NCBI GenBank assembly: GCA_003531585.1
Contig: DQFX01000059.1
Coordinates: 56,000-119,999, forward strand
DNA: 64,000 bases
Direction of reading: 5' to 3'
Source of the DNA: Oscillospiraceae bacterium
GTDB lineage: Bacteria; Bacillota; Clostridia; Oscillospirales; Ruminococcaceae
Within the stretch, counting starts at the first letter, position 1, and each line of letters starts with the position of its first letter. Made by a program: the position numbers and the translations under genes. Under the pieces are notes generated by a model. The model was not told where the DNA came from and did not search any database. It was given only the letters and a program-made list of their open reading frames with translations. Below, piece by piece: positions 34,700-42,593 of this stretch.

Positions 34700-35716
34700 T
34701 TACTTGAAGTTGTAGAGCTGTATCTGCTCGAAGCCGTCGAGGAGCTCTCCGGACATCTTGAACGCCGCGTCGACGCCGCGCGCAACGCACTCGATTGGGT
34801 TTTCTGCAACGAAGCAGGGAGCGCCCACGTTGTCGCTGATAAGCTCCGGCAGACCGCCGAGCATTGCTCCGCCGCCGGTGAGGAGTATTCCGTTCGAGAG
34901 GATATCGCCGACCAGCTCAGGCGGAGTGGATTCCAGCACCAGCTTTACCTGCTCGACTATCTCCATGGCGTTCTCGTGGATAGCGTCGTAGATGTCCTGA
35001 TCGGATATCTCAATGCTCTCGGGGAGACCCTTCAGGAGGTTTCTGCCGCGTATCGTCATCTTCTTTTCGCCGGTGGGGTCGAATACGTTTGCGATCTCCA
35101 TTTTGGCTTTTTCTGCGGTCTTTTCGCCGATGAGTATTTTGTATTTCTGGGTGATGTGGCGGATTATTGCCTGGTCGAACTTGTTTCCCGCCATCTTGAT
35201 GGAGCGGCTCTGGACGATACCGTTGAATGAAACGATAGCCACATCGGCAGTACCGCCGCCGATGTCAACTACCATGGTTCCGTTGGGTTTGGAGATGTCC
35301 ACGCCAGCACCGATAAGAGCCGCGATAGGCTCCTCAATGAGGAACACCTTGCGCGCGCCTGCGGACATCGCCGCCTCGACTACTGCACGGCGCTCCACGT
35401 CGGTAACGGAGGAGGGCACACACAGAACTATGCGTGGCTTCATCATGGCGCCGCCGTTCACCATGTGGATAAACTCGCGGATCATTGCCTCGGTCATGTC
35501 GTTATCGGAGATAACGCCGTCCTTCAGAGGGCGCACTGCAACGATGTACTCCGGGGTTCTGCCTATCATCTTGTAGGCCTCCGCGCCGACCGCGACGACT
35601 GCTTTTTTCTTCTTATCGTAAGCCACCACGGACGGTTCATTCAGTACAATGCCCTTTCCGGCAATGGTGATGATGATATTCGCGGTGCCAAGGTCTATGC
35701 CTATATCAAGTGCCAT
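34700..35716 (-). CDS. mreB: Rod-shape protein MreB/Mbl
   Basis: A 338-residue actin-like ATPase that forms membrane-bound filaments guiding lateral cell-wall synthesis. The phosphate-1 loop is IGIDLGTANI, phosphate 2 is VVDIGGGTADVA and the adenosine loop is GILLTGGGAMLGG. The length is typical of MreB and its paralogue Mbl. No mreCD follows, which is more usual for an mbl-like or second copy, so the exact paralogue is uncertain. It is monocistronic, with a promoter inside the cca 3' end. Confidence 0.93.
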   Translation of the reverse strand: MALDIGIDLGTANIIITIAGKGIVLNEPSVVAYDKKKKAVVAVGAEAYKMIGRTPEYIVAVRPLKDGVISDNDMTEAMIREFIHMVNGGAMMKPRIVLCVPSSVTDVERRAVVEAAMSAGARKVFLIEEPIAALIGAGVDISKPNGTMVVDIGGGTADVAIVSFNGIVQSRSIKMAGNKFDQAIIRHITQKYKILIGEKTAEKAKMEIANVFDPTGEKKMTIRGRNLLKGLPESIEISDQDIYDAIHENAMEIVEQVKLVLESTPPELVGDILSNGILLTGGGAMLGGLPELISDNVGAPCFVAENPIECVARGVDAAFKMSGELLDGFEQIQLYNFK

Positions 35717-35783
35717 ATTTATTCTCCGTTCTCTGATTTGTCTTTTCGTCTACACGTTTATTATATGGGGAATTCCAACATAA

Positions 35784-35812
35784 ATTATATCATGTTTTTT
35801 GTCGATTTGCAA
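35784..35812 (-). promoter_or_regulatory. Sigma-A promoter of mreB inside cca
   Basis: Minus strand TTGCAA (35812-35807), 17-bp spacer, TATAAT (35789-35784). The -35 box is within cca codons and the -10 directly follows the cca stop, so there is no terminator between the genes. Confidence 0.85.
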
Positions 35813-37157
35813 TATATTTTGCGGCTTCCTTCAGAAGAAATTCACGTTCGTTCGGAAAATTTCCGTTTATTACTTCGTCAAGCAGGAATTTCAGCGCCTT
35901 CCCCATTTCCGGAGACGGCTCCATCAGCCCGGAGAGCGCCTTTCCGTCGACCGCAAGGTCTTTCAGCGTGAGACAGCAGGACGACGCGAGGGCTTCCGCA
36001 CGGGAGAGAACAGCGCGCCATTCGCCGCAGCGTCCGGCGCATTCCGGAGTTTTCGCCGAGTCGTCGCAGATGTGGGCCAGGCAGATATCCCGGACGGTTT
36101 CCAGACCGTATTTCCTGAGCAGCCGGCGCACCGACTTATCCGTATCGCTGAGAGGAACGTCGTGATACCTTACAATGGCGCAGACCCGCTCCCGCAGTGC
36201 GTTGCTGCATTTCAGCCGGCGGAGGATATCCTCTGCGATATCCGCGCTGACGGCGGCGTGACCGTAGAAGTGCCCCTCGCCGTCCTCGCCGAGCGTGAAT
36301 CGCTGCGGCTTCCCGATATCGTGGAGCAGCATTGCGAGGGTCAGCGGGAGCCTGCACTCGCTGTCTGCGGAGATCTCCGCGGCCTTCTGCGCGGACATCA
36401 CGCAGTGCTCGTAAACATCGAAGCAGTGGAACCTGGAGTGCTGCACGAAGCCTGAGCATTCCCGGAATTCCGGGATTATCACTGCGGCGATATCGCGGAA
36501 TTCAGTCAGAACCCGGAAAATATTGCGGTGGGAGTTTCTGCCGGTCAGCAGCCCGCACAGCTCGGAGAAAACGCGCTCTGCGGATATCTTATTGAGCAGC
36601 TCCCTGGTATCGTGCATAGCCCGTGCGGTGTTTTCCTCTATCTCAAACCCGAGGGAAGCCGAGAAGCGCAGTCCCCGCAGGATACGCAGAGCATCTTCGC
36701 GGAAGCGCTTTTCCGGCTTGCCTATGCAGCGTATCACGCCCGCTTTGATGTCCTCGGCGCCGCCAAATTCGTCGAAATATCCCTGCTTGGGATTGTAGGC
36801 TATGCCGTTCATCGTGAAGTCCCGGCGGGAAACGTCGTCACGGATATTCCTGGTGAATGTGACGCGCTCCGGGCGGCGGCTGTCGCGGTATTCGCCGTCC
36901 ACGCGGTAGGTGGTTATCTCGATGGAGGAGCCGTCTGCAAGCACTGTGACTGTCCCGTGCTTCAGTCCGGTCTCTATCAGGCGGTATCCCGCAAAGACCT
37001 GCTCGGTCTCCGCCGGGAGCGCAGACGTCGTTATGTCGTAGTCATGCGGGATTATTCCCATCAGGCTGTCACGGACGCAGCCTCCGACCACCCAGGCTTC
37101 ATGTCCTGCGGATTCCAGCATGTCCAGCGCGCAGGAGATATTCTCAGGCAGTATCAT
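35790..37157 (-). CDS. cca: tRNA CCA nucleotidyltransferase / poly(A) polymerase family
   Basis: A 455-residue class II nucleotidyltransferase. The head domain shows VVGGCVRDSLMG and HDYDITT with catalytic aspartates. RRDFTMNGIAY and the neck motif EDALRILRGLRFSA follow. An HD domain with MLLHDIGKP lies near residue 283, with YHDVPLSD after it. It adds or repairs the 3' CCA of tRNAs. The HD domain is seen in many bacterial CCA enzymes and may act as a phosphohydrolase. GGAGG lies before the ATG at 37157. Confidence 0.93.
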   Translation of the reverse strand: MILPENISCALDMLESAGHEAWVVGGCVRDSLMGIIPHDYDITTSALPAETEQVFAGYRLIETGLKHGTVTVLADGSSIEITTYRVDGEYRDSRRPERVTFTRNIRDDVSRRDFTMNGIAYNPKQGYFDEFGGAEDIKAGVIRCIGKPEKRFREDALRILRGLRFSASLGFEIEENTARAMHDTRELLNKISAERVFSELCGLLTGRNSHRNIFRVLTEFRDIAAVIIPEFRECSGFVQHSRFHCFDVYEHCVMSAQKAAEISADSECRLPLTLAMLLHDIGKPQRFTLGEDGEGHFYGHAAVSADIAEDILRRLKCSNALRERVCAIVRYHDVPLSDTDKSVRRLLRKYGLETVRDICLAHICDDSAKTPECAGRCGEWRAVLSRAEALASSCCLTLKDLAVDGKALSGLMEPSPEMGKALKFLLDEVINGNFPNEREFLLKEAAKYIANRQKT

Positions 37158-37195
37158 TATGCACCTCCGTTCTGTTATTGTCTGATTATTATGGT

Positions 37196-37224
37196 ATTAT
37201 AGTAAAAAAAAGAACTGTATAAAA
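37196..37224 (-). promoter_or_regulatory. Likely cca promoter overlapping an upstream terminator
   Basis: Minus strand TTTTAT (37224-37219), 17-bp spacer, TATAAT (37201-37196). The -35 lies in the loop of the terminator that ends the 37.8-kb unit. Confidence 0.6.
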
Positions 37225-37229
37225 CAGCC
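37203..37229 (-). terminator. Terminator of the 37.8-kb unit
   Basis: CTGTTTTATACAG forms a small stem preceded by GGGGG and followed by TTCTTTTTTTT in the leftward direction. Confidence 0.7.
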
Positions 37230-37240
37230 CCCGAAGTATT

Positions 37241-37337
37241 ACTCACGAAATGTCGAAGTAAAGAAAGGAGGCCGTATTGCGATTACCTGGAGATATACTC
37301 AGGGTGTTCGTAATACGACCCCTCTCAAAGAGTGAGT
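37241..37337 (-). other. Long imperfect stem at the 3' end of the 37.8-kb unit
   Basis: ACTCAC (37241-37246) pairs with GTGAGT (37332-37337). Inside, GGCCGTATTGCG (37270-37281) pairs with CGTAATACGACC (37309-37320) with one mismatch, and GAAAGGAG (37263-37270) faces CTCTC-rich sequence. Confidence 0.6.
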
Positions 37338-37827
37338 CAAAATAAAACCTTCTCTATAAGCCCGACCTGAAAGAACGCTTTTTATCAGCATGTTTACCTG
37401 ACCGCAGCGGTGAGCCGGAACGGAATTACCCGCAAGGTTTACCATTGCGCGTCACGCTAGAAACCGATGATCTGCGTTTCGTCGGACTGTATTCTTCCGG
37501 AATACAACGGCTCCGCCTGCGCGGAGATTGCCTGCGTCCACCGGAGCTGCCCGCAGCTTTTGCAGAATCTGTTCTTGCATCTGCCCTGCGCCTTTGACCC
37601 CGCCGCTGGACTTTGCGGAAAGGCTGTGATAGCTGAACCCGTGTGTACCCGGAATTCAGGCGCATATCATGTAGACCAGTATCCTGCAGCCGCACCGGAC
37701 TGCATACTGCCGCACACCGTCCGCGTCTGCGCCGCCCGGCATGCGAAGGAACTCCGCTGTGCATGTACTTTCCGTCAACGCTCCCGATAGCGATCAGGCT
37801 CGCACACTTACAGTTTTATTCATCTTT

Positions 37828-37856
37828 ATTTTATCGCATTTCATGCAAAATGTCAA
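37828..37856 (-). promoter_or_regulatory. Strong sigma-A promoter with no clear gene
   Basis: Minus strand TTGACA (37856-37851), 17-bp spacer, TAAAAT (37833-37828). It fires leftward into the ORF-less 37.2-37.8 kb region. Confidence 0.8.
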
Positions 37857-37917
37857 GTGTTTTTCCCAAAATTCCCCGACTAATACACAAATTCCGTCAA
37901 AAAACTCCTTATGTTCC

Positions 37918-39084
37918 CTAGAACGCGATGATTTCCCCGAGTATCCTCAGCAGGTACATTCCGAAGCTCATTCGGCGGACATCCTCCCGGGCGACGATAT
38001 CCGAGCGGAACACCTCGCTGCCGTCCAGCGTGACAAGAAACTCTCCTACAAACTGTCCCTTTTCCACCGGAGCCTCCAGCTTCTCAACGAAGGTGTATTC
38101 GTACTTTACCCTGCCGGAGCAGCCCTTCTTTATAATGCAGTCGCCCAGTGACTTCACCATCGGCCTGACCTCTGCAGTCTCGCCGCGCTCCACCGCTATC
38201 GGAAGGAGTTCCCGGCTGTCTGTCTCGGGAGTAAACCGCTCAAATCCGCTGAAGCCGTAGTCAAGCAGCTCCTCCGCCTTGTCGAAGCGCTCCGGATCTT
38301 CGCCGCAGCCCAGCACCACCGCCACAAGCCGCATGTCCCCGCGCTGTGCGCACGCCGCAAGGCAGCAGCCTGCGCCGTCCGTGGTACCGGTCTTGCCGCC
38401 CAGAATGCCGTCGTAGTACCGAACCAGCTTGTTGGTGTTCAGAAGCTGAGTTTCTCCGCCGCGCAGGTAATCAAGCCAGGTCAGCAGCCAGCCGCGGTAG
38501 TATTCCTTCGTCATAAGCTCCGCCGTCATTATGGCGATGTCCTCAGCGGAGGAGTAGTGGCCTTCTGCGTCGAAGCCTACGCAGCCGGTAAACTTCGTGT
38601 TTTTCAGCTTCATTTCCCTGGCGCGTTTGTTCATCAGCTTCACGAATGCCGCTTCGCTTCCCGCCGCGTGTTCCGCGAGAGCTATGCAGGCGTCGTTCGC
38701 GGAACTTACGATGACCGCTTCCAGAAGCTCCGCTGCGGTCATTTCCTCGCCCGCTTCCAGCCATATCACCGAGCCTTCCGCAGACGAGGCGTAGGACGAA
38801 GCCTTAACAGCGTCCGTAAGCTGTAGCTCCCCGGCGTCTATCATATCCGCGAGCACCAGAAGGGACATCACCTTAGTTATCGAAGCCATCGGCAGCCGCG
38901 CCTGAGCGTTCACCGAGTACAACACCTGCCCTGTTTCGGCCTCCATCAGCACCGCCGCTTTCGGCGTAGCTATGGAGCCTGTATTGCCGTCCCCGGATTC
39001 TTCGGCGTACGCCCTCCAGGACAGACCCGCAGCCAGTATAGCAGCGCACAAAATGCAGCACAGTATTTTTCTGAAGCGTTTCAA
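37918..39084 (-). CDS. D-alanyl-D-alanine carboxypeptidase (peptidase S11, DacF-like)
   Basis: A 388-residue exported penicillin-binding protein that trims the terminal D-Ala from peptidoglycan stem peptides. The catalytic motifs are SITK, SSAND (SxN type) and GGKTGTTDGAG. A C-terminal beta domain follows. The TTG start at 39084 (MKRFRKILCC when initiated) gives a proper signal peptide ending AYAEES. GGGGGA lies 5 nt upstream. The frame stays open to 39408, but that extension has no signal and overlaps the divergent arsR promoter and gene. No C-terminal amphipathic anchor is obvious. Confidence 0.93.
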   Translation of the reverse strand: MKRFRKILCCILCAAILAAGLSWRAYAEESGDGNTGSIATPKAAVLMEAETGQVLYSVNAQARLPMASITKVMSLLVLADMIDAGELQLTDAVKASSYASSAEGSVIWLEAGEEMTAAELLEAVIVSSANDACIALAEHAAGSEAAFVKLMNKRAREMKLKNTKFTGCVGFDAEGHYSSAEDIAIMTAELMTKEYYRGWLLTWLDYLRGGETQLLNTNKLVRYYDGILGGKTGTTDGAGCCLAACAQRGDMRLVAVVLGCGEDPERFDKAEELLDYGFSGFERFTPETDSRELLPIAVERGETAEVRPMVKSLGDCIIKKGCSGRVKYEYTFVEKLEAPVEKGQFVGEFLVTLDGSEVFRSDIVAREDVRRMSFGMYLLRILGEIIAF

Positions 39085-39171
39085 CGGAATTCCCCCTTTA
39101 TAGTACAAGCCGCTTTTTATAAAAGGTATGCCGTGGATCAGAAAAAATTGCAGATTTTTTTTGCAAAGCCC

Positions 39172-39200
39172 TTGACAAATCACATGTGCGGGTGTATAAT
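39172..39200 (+). promoter_or_regulatory. Promoter of the metal-efflux operon
   Basis: TTGACA at 39172-39177, 17-bp spacer, TATAAT at 39195-39200. Both hexamers are perfect, as expected for a repressor-controlled promoter. Confidence 0.9.
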
Positions 39201-39213
39201 CAAATCGAACAAA

Positions 39214-39227
39214 TGAACAGATGTTCA
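39214..39227 (+). promoter_or_regulatory. Likely ArsR/SmtB-type operator
   Basis: The dyad TGAACA-GA-TGTTCA lies at the expected start of transcription, 13 bp after the -10 box. Its shape matches the imperfect 12-2-12 operators of ArsR/SmtB repressors. Confidence 0.75.
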
Positions 39228-39256
39228 AACGAACGACCGAAAAGGAGACACCGCCC

Positions 39257-39613
39257 ATGGAAAACGACGCACCGCACTGTGAATTCATGTGCGTACATGC
39301 AGACACAGTAGACCGGATAACTTCGACGATGCCCGATGAAGATACGCTTATAGACCTGTCTGAGCTGTTCAAGGTATTCGGGGATTCCACACGGATAAAG
39401 ATACTCACGGCGCTGAGCCACGGGGAGCTTTGCGTGTGCGACCTGTCGAAGCTGGTCGGAATGACGTCCTCGGCGGTATCACATCAGCTCAAGATACTTC
39501 GCAGCGCGAAGCTTGTAAGCTGCCGCCGCGATGGAAAAACTGTGTTCTACGCCCTTGCCGACGACCATGTTACAACGATAATCCGCCAGGGGCTGGAGCA
39601 TGTCAACGAATAA
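39257..39613 (+). CDS. ArsR/SmtB-family metal-responsive repressor (CadC-like)
   Basis: A 118-residue winged-helix repressor. The ATG at 39257 follows AAAGGAGA, while the earlier in-frame ATG at 39221 lies in the operator. The N-terminus has Cys8 and Cys12, and the alpha-3 segment reads GELCVCDLSKL, the ELCVCDL metal site of CadC-type Cd/Pb/Zn sensors. The recognition helix is MTSSAVSHQLKIL. It should bind the dyad at 39214-39227 and release it on metal binding. It is the first gene of the operon with methyltransferase, HMA protein and P-type ATPase. Confidence 0.92.
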   Translation: MENDAPHCEFMCVHADTVDRITSTMPDEDTLIDLSELFKVFGDSTRIKILTALSHGELCVCDLSKLVGMTSSAVSHQLKILRSAKLVSCRRDGKTVFYALADDHVTTIIRQGLEHVNE

Positions 39614-39624
39614 GGAGCAGAGCC

Positions 39625-40251
39625 ATGACTGATTTCTGGGACAAGATAGCCGGGGTGTACGACCTCGCAGAGAGCATAAACGGAGACGTGTATCACGAAA
39701 TGTGCGCGCAGACTGAAAGGCTGGTCCCCGCCGGGGCAAAGGTGCTTGACTGCGCCGCCGGCACCGGGGAGCTTTCGCTCGCCGCCGCGAAAAATGCGGA
39801 ATCTGTAGTCTGTACCGACCTTTCCGAGAAAATGCTGAAAAACGCCCGCCGCAAGGCTGGATTCTTCGGAGCCGATAATATCAGCTTTGAAACGCGCAAT
39901 ATCTTCGATTTGAAAGACCCGGACAACACCTACGATATAGTGATCGCCGGAAACGTCCTGCACCTGCTGAAGAATCCGCAGGGCGCAGTCATGGAGCTTT
40001 ACCGTGTGCTCAAGCCAGGCGGAAAGCTGCTTCTTCCGACATTTACCGCAAAGAACCGCGGGAAGCTTCTTATAAAGCTCTACAAGGCGATAGGCTTCGA
40101 CCCGGAGGCGAGCTATTCCCCTTCGGAATACAAGAAAATGCTCGAGGGCTGCGGCATTGGCAGGGTCTACACAAAGCTCATCAAGGGAACTATCCCGTGC
40201 TGCTATGCAGTCATAATCAAGAACGAAGCAGAGGATAACTCTGACGAATAA
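39625..40251 (+). CDS. Class I SAM-dependent methyltransferase in metal operon
   Basis: A 208-residue cytosolic enzyme. The ATG at 39625 has AAGGAG upstream. The SAM-binding motif I is VLDCAAGTGELSL near residues 37-49, motif II is DLSEKML, and the motif near IVIAGNVLHLL resembles UbiE/Methyltransf_11 enzymes. Substrate unknown. It lies 11 nt after the repressor and 23 nt before the HMA gene, so it is part of the metal response. It lacks the ordered cysteine set I would expect for ArsM-type arsenite methyltransferase. Confidence 0.85.
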   Translation: MTDFWDKIAGVYDLAESINGDVYHEMCAQTERLVPAGAKVLDCAAGTGELSLAAAKNAESVVCTDLSEKMLKNARRKAGFFGADNISFETRNIFDLKDPDNTYDIVIAGNVLHLLKNPQGAVMELYRVLKPGGKLLLPTFTAKNRGKLLIKLYKAIGFDPEASYSPSEYKKMLEGCGIGRVYTKLIKGTIPCCYAVIIKNEAEDNSDE

Positions 40252-40274
40252 ACCAACCGAGAAAGGACACCACT

Positions 40275-40493
40275 ATGAAAAAGACATTCAAGCTCATCGA
40301 CCTGGACTGCGCGCACTGCGCCGCTAAGATGGAGGAGGCAATAAAGAAGCTCCCCGGCGTTACAAACGCTTCCGTTAACTTCCTTCAGCAGAAATTCACG
40401 CTGGAAGCTTCGGACGATCAGTTCGACGAGGCTCTCAAGGCGGCAATAAAGGTATGCAAGGACGTTGAGCCGGACTGCACGATAAAGGTGTAA
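40275..40493 (+). CDS. Heavy-metal-associated (HMA) domain protein
   Basis: A 72-residue ferredoxin-like metal carrier with the CxxC site as DLDCAHCAAKM (Cys12, Cys15) and PGVTNASVNF typical of HMA domains. The Asp just before the first Cys is common in Zn/Cd-binding rather than Cu-binding HMA domains. It sits 28 nt upstream of a P1B ATPase lacking its own N-terminal HMA domain, so it looks like a detached metal-binding domain or chaperone for that pump. AGAAAGGA lies upstream. Confidence 0.92.
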   Translation: MKKTFKLIDLDCAHCAAKMEEAIKKLPGVTNASVNFLQQKFTLEASDDQFDEALKAAIKVCKDVEPDCTIKV

Positions 40494-40521
40494 TTTTTTT
40501 CAGATAACGAGGTGAGCAGCA

Positions 40522-42429
40522 ATGAGTAAAAAGCAGAAAAAAATGCTGATACGCATAATCGCCGCCGGAGCGATCTGGGCGATCGGTTTTGCAGTAGAGC
40601 ATATTTTCCCGACGGACGACAGATTCAGCCTGCTGGGATTCATTCATCTGGGGATATTCACCGCCGCTTATCTCGTGATAGGCTGGGATATCCTGTGGAA
40701 AGCTATCCGGAACATCGCGCACGGTCAGGTGTTTGACGAGAACTTCCTGATGTGTATAGCTTCGATCGGCGCTATGGTCATCGGCGAGTACGACGAAGGC
40801 GGCGCGGTAATGATACTCTACCAGATAGGCGAGCTGTTTCAGAGCGTTGCGGTCGGAAAATCCCGCCGCTCCATCGCCGAGATGGTGGACATTAACCCTG
40901 AGTACGCGAATGTAGAGCGCGACGGCGAGGTGTCCGAGGTCTCCCCGGAGGACGTAGCCGCAGGCGAGACGATAGTCATTCGCCCCGGCGAGCGTATCCC
41001 GCTTGACGGCACGATAATCTCCGGCTCTTCCGAGCTGAACACTGCGGCGCTCACCGGCGAGAGCGCGCTCCGTGCGGTCGCAGAGGGCGACGAGGTAATA
41101 AGCGGCTGCATCAACACGAACGGCCTGCTCAAAGTCAAGGTATCGCGCCCCTACTCCGACTCCACCGTTGCGCGTATCCTGGAACTGGTCGAGAACTCCA
41201 CCGAGAACAAGGCAAAGCCCGAGAACTTCATTACGAAATTCGCGAAGGTGTATACTCCTATCGTGGTGTTCGCGGCTATCGCGCTGGCGATAATTCCTGG
41301 TCTTATAGAAACTTCGATGAACGGCTTCACCGATTTCACCAACTGGATCGGCGAAGGCGGCTGGGTTTACCGTGCGCTGTCGTTTCTGGTAGTTTCCTGC
41401 CCCTGCGCTCTGGTTATTTCGGTTCCGCTCTCCTATTTCGGCGGTATCGGCGGGGCTTCGAAGTATGGTATCATGATAAAGGGCGCGAACTATCTCGAGG
41501 AACTGTCGAGAGCGCGCACGTTCGTGTTTGACAAGACCGGCACCCTTACAAAGGGCAGCTTTGCAGTCACCGGAGTAACTCCCGAGGGCATGTCGGAAAA
41601 CGAGCTGCTCGGTATCTGCGCGGCTGCGGAGACCTACTCCACGCACCCGATAGCGCAGTCGATAATCGCGGAAGCCAAGAAGCGCGAGCTTACAACAACG
41701 GCTTCCGACGCCGAGGAGATCGCGGGCTACGGCGTTAAGGCAGTAGTTGACGGCAGGACTGCAATAGTCGGAAATCATCGCCTTATGCAGCGCGAGAACA
41801 TCGCGGCTCCCTCTGTGGACACCCCGGGCACTGTCGTGCACTGCGCGGTTGACGGTAAATACGCAGGCTGCATCGTGATATCCGACGAGATAAAGCCCGG
41901 GGCACCGAAGGCGCTTGCGGCTCTCAAGGAACTTTGCGGCGCAAAGACGGTAATGCTCACCGGCGACCGTAAGGCAGCCGCTGACGCCATCGCAAAGACA
42001 GCAGGTATCGACGAGTACCACGCGGAGCTTCTCCCTGATGGGAAGGTATCCAAGGTGGAGGAACTCTACAAGGCTAAGCCGGAAAACAGCTCGCTGGTAT
42101 TCGTGGGCGACGGAATGAACGACGCTCCGGCGCTTGCCCGGGCGGACGTCGGCATAGCGATGGGCGCAATGGGAAGCGACGCAGCGATAGAAGCTGCGGA
42201 TATCGTCCTGATGAACGACAATATAGAGAGCCTTCCGACAGCGGTGCGTATCTCGAAAAAGACTCACGCCATTGTAATGCAGAATATAGTGTTCGCGATA
42301 GGCGTAAAGGTGCTGATAATGCTGCTTACTGCGGTAGGTATCGGCAATATGTGGATCGCGGTGTTCGGCGATGTCGGAGTTGCAGTGCTTGCGATTCTGA
42401 ACGCCACACGGGCTATGAGAATAAAGTAA
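40522..42429 (+). CDS. cadA: P1B-type Zn/Cd/Pb-translocating ATPase (CadA/ZntA-like)
   Basis: A 635-residue metal efflux pump. The membrane metal site is SCPCAL (CPC at residues 293-295), the phosphorylated Asp is residue 337 in DKTGTLTKG, the HP motif is in STHPIAQ and the hinge is VGDGMNDAPAL. A CPC with late-helix Lys and Asp (AIGVKVLI, GDVGV) fits the Zn/Cd/Pb subgroup. The usual N-terminal HMA domain is absent and supplied by the preceding gene. Last gene of the operon. Confidence 0.95.
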   Translation: MSKKQKKMLIRIIAAGAIWAIGFAVEHIFPTDDRFSLLGFIHLGIFTAAYLVIGWDILWKAIRNIAHGQVFDENFLMCIASIGAMVIGEYDEGGAVMILYQIGELFQSVAVGKSRRSIAEMVDINPEYANVERDGEVSEVSPEDVAAGETIVIRPGERIPLDGTIISGSSELNTAALTGESALRAVAEGDEVISGCINTNGLLKVKVSRPYSDSTVARILELVENSTENKAKPENFITKFAKVYTPIVVFAAIALAIIPGLIETSMNGFTDFTNWIGEGGWVYRALSFLVVSCPCALVISVPLSYFGGIGGASKYGIMIKGANYLEELSRARTFVFDKTGTLTKGSFAVTGVTPEGMSENELLGICAAAETYSTHPIAQSIIAEAKKRELTTTASDAEEIAGYGVKAVVDGRTAIVGNHRLMQRENIAAPSVDTPGTVVHCAVDGKYAGCIVISDEIKPGAPKALAALKELCGAKTVMLTGDRKAAADAIAKTAGIDEYHAELLPDGKVSKVEELYKAKPENSSLVFVGDGMNDAPALARADVGIAMGAMGSDAAIEAADIVLMNDNIESLPTAVRISKKTHAIVMQNIVFAIGVKVLIMLLTAVGIGNMWIAVFGDVGVAVLAILNATRAMRIK

Positions 42430-42437
42430 ATCGAAAC

Positions 42438-42466
42438 GGGACTGCGGCTGGCAGTCCCATTTTTTT
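42438..42466 (+). terminator. Terminator of the metal operon
   Basis: GGGACTG and CAGTCCC (42438-42458) followed by T7. The T-run merges into palindromic repeat copy 2. Confidence 0.9.
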
Positions 42467-42563
42467 AATTCGGAATTCTTAATTCGGAATTATTGTGCCG
42501 CCTTTGGCGGAGGATTTGAAATATCGCGCGAAGCGTGCACGATAATTCCGCATTCCGAATTTA
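42466..42563 (+). repeat. Palindromic intergenic repeat, copy 2
   Basis: Arms TTAATTCGGAATTC and ATAATTCCGCATTCCGAATT enclose GCCGCCTTTGGCGG and a GCGCGAAGCGTGC stem. Same family as copies at 452 and 60835. It lies between the convergent cadA and DUF711-type genes. Confidence 0.85.
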
Positions 42564-42593
42564 AAAAGGGCTGCCGGCGGCAGCCCTTGATTA

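Larger units (their letters stand above)
37203..37856 (-). ncRNA. Candidate structured non-coding RNA, about 0.6 kb
   Basis: A leftward transcription unit runs from the promoter at 37856-37828 to a hairpin with a U8 run at 37229-37203, giving about 615 nt. No frame gives a convincing protein: the longest (37426-37764) is Arg-rich and lacks an obvious ribosome-binding site. Compact hairpins follow one another: 37401-37411, 37431-37449, 37488-37506, 37511-37526, 37546-37557 and 37561-37579, plus a long 3' stem at 37241-37337. RNase P, tmRNA and SRP RNA signatures are absent. The alternative is a decayed protein gene, since one frame contains a Cys-rich RFCKSCG segment and codon-like composition. 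Confidence 0.5.

Noticed and set aside
37426..37764. 112-codon minus-strand frame in the 37.2-37.8 kb unit
   Set aside because: Very Arg-rich, no ribosome-binding site, no family resemblance, and other frames look equally coding. Kept only as a possible sign of a decayed gene.
37203..37856. RNase P RNA, tmRNA or SRP RNA
   Set aside because: The near-invariant GAGGAAAGTCC of RNase P, a tmRNA 3' tRNA-like end and the GGAAGGAAGCA loop of SRP RNA were not found, although CGGGCTTATAG near 37360 first looked RNase P-like.
37918..39408. 496-residue version of the D,D-carboxypeptidase
   Set aside because: The extra 108 residues have no signal peptide, overlap the arsR gene and its promoter, and leave a good signal peptide buried in the chain.
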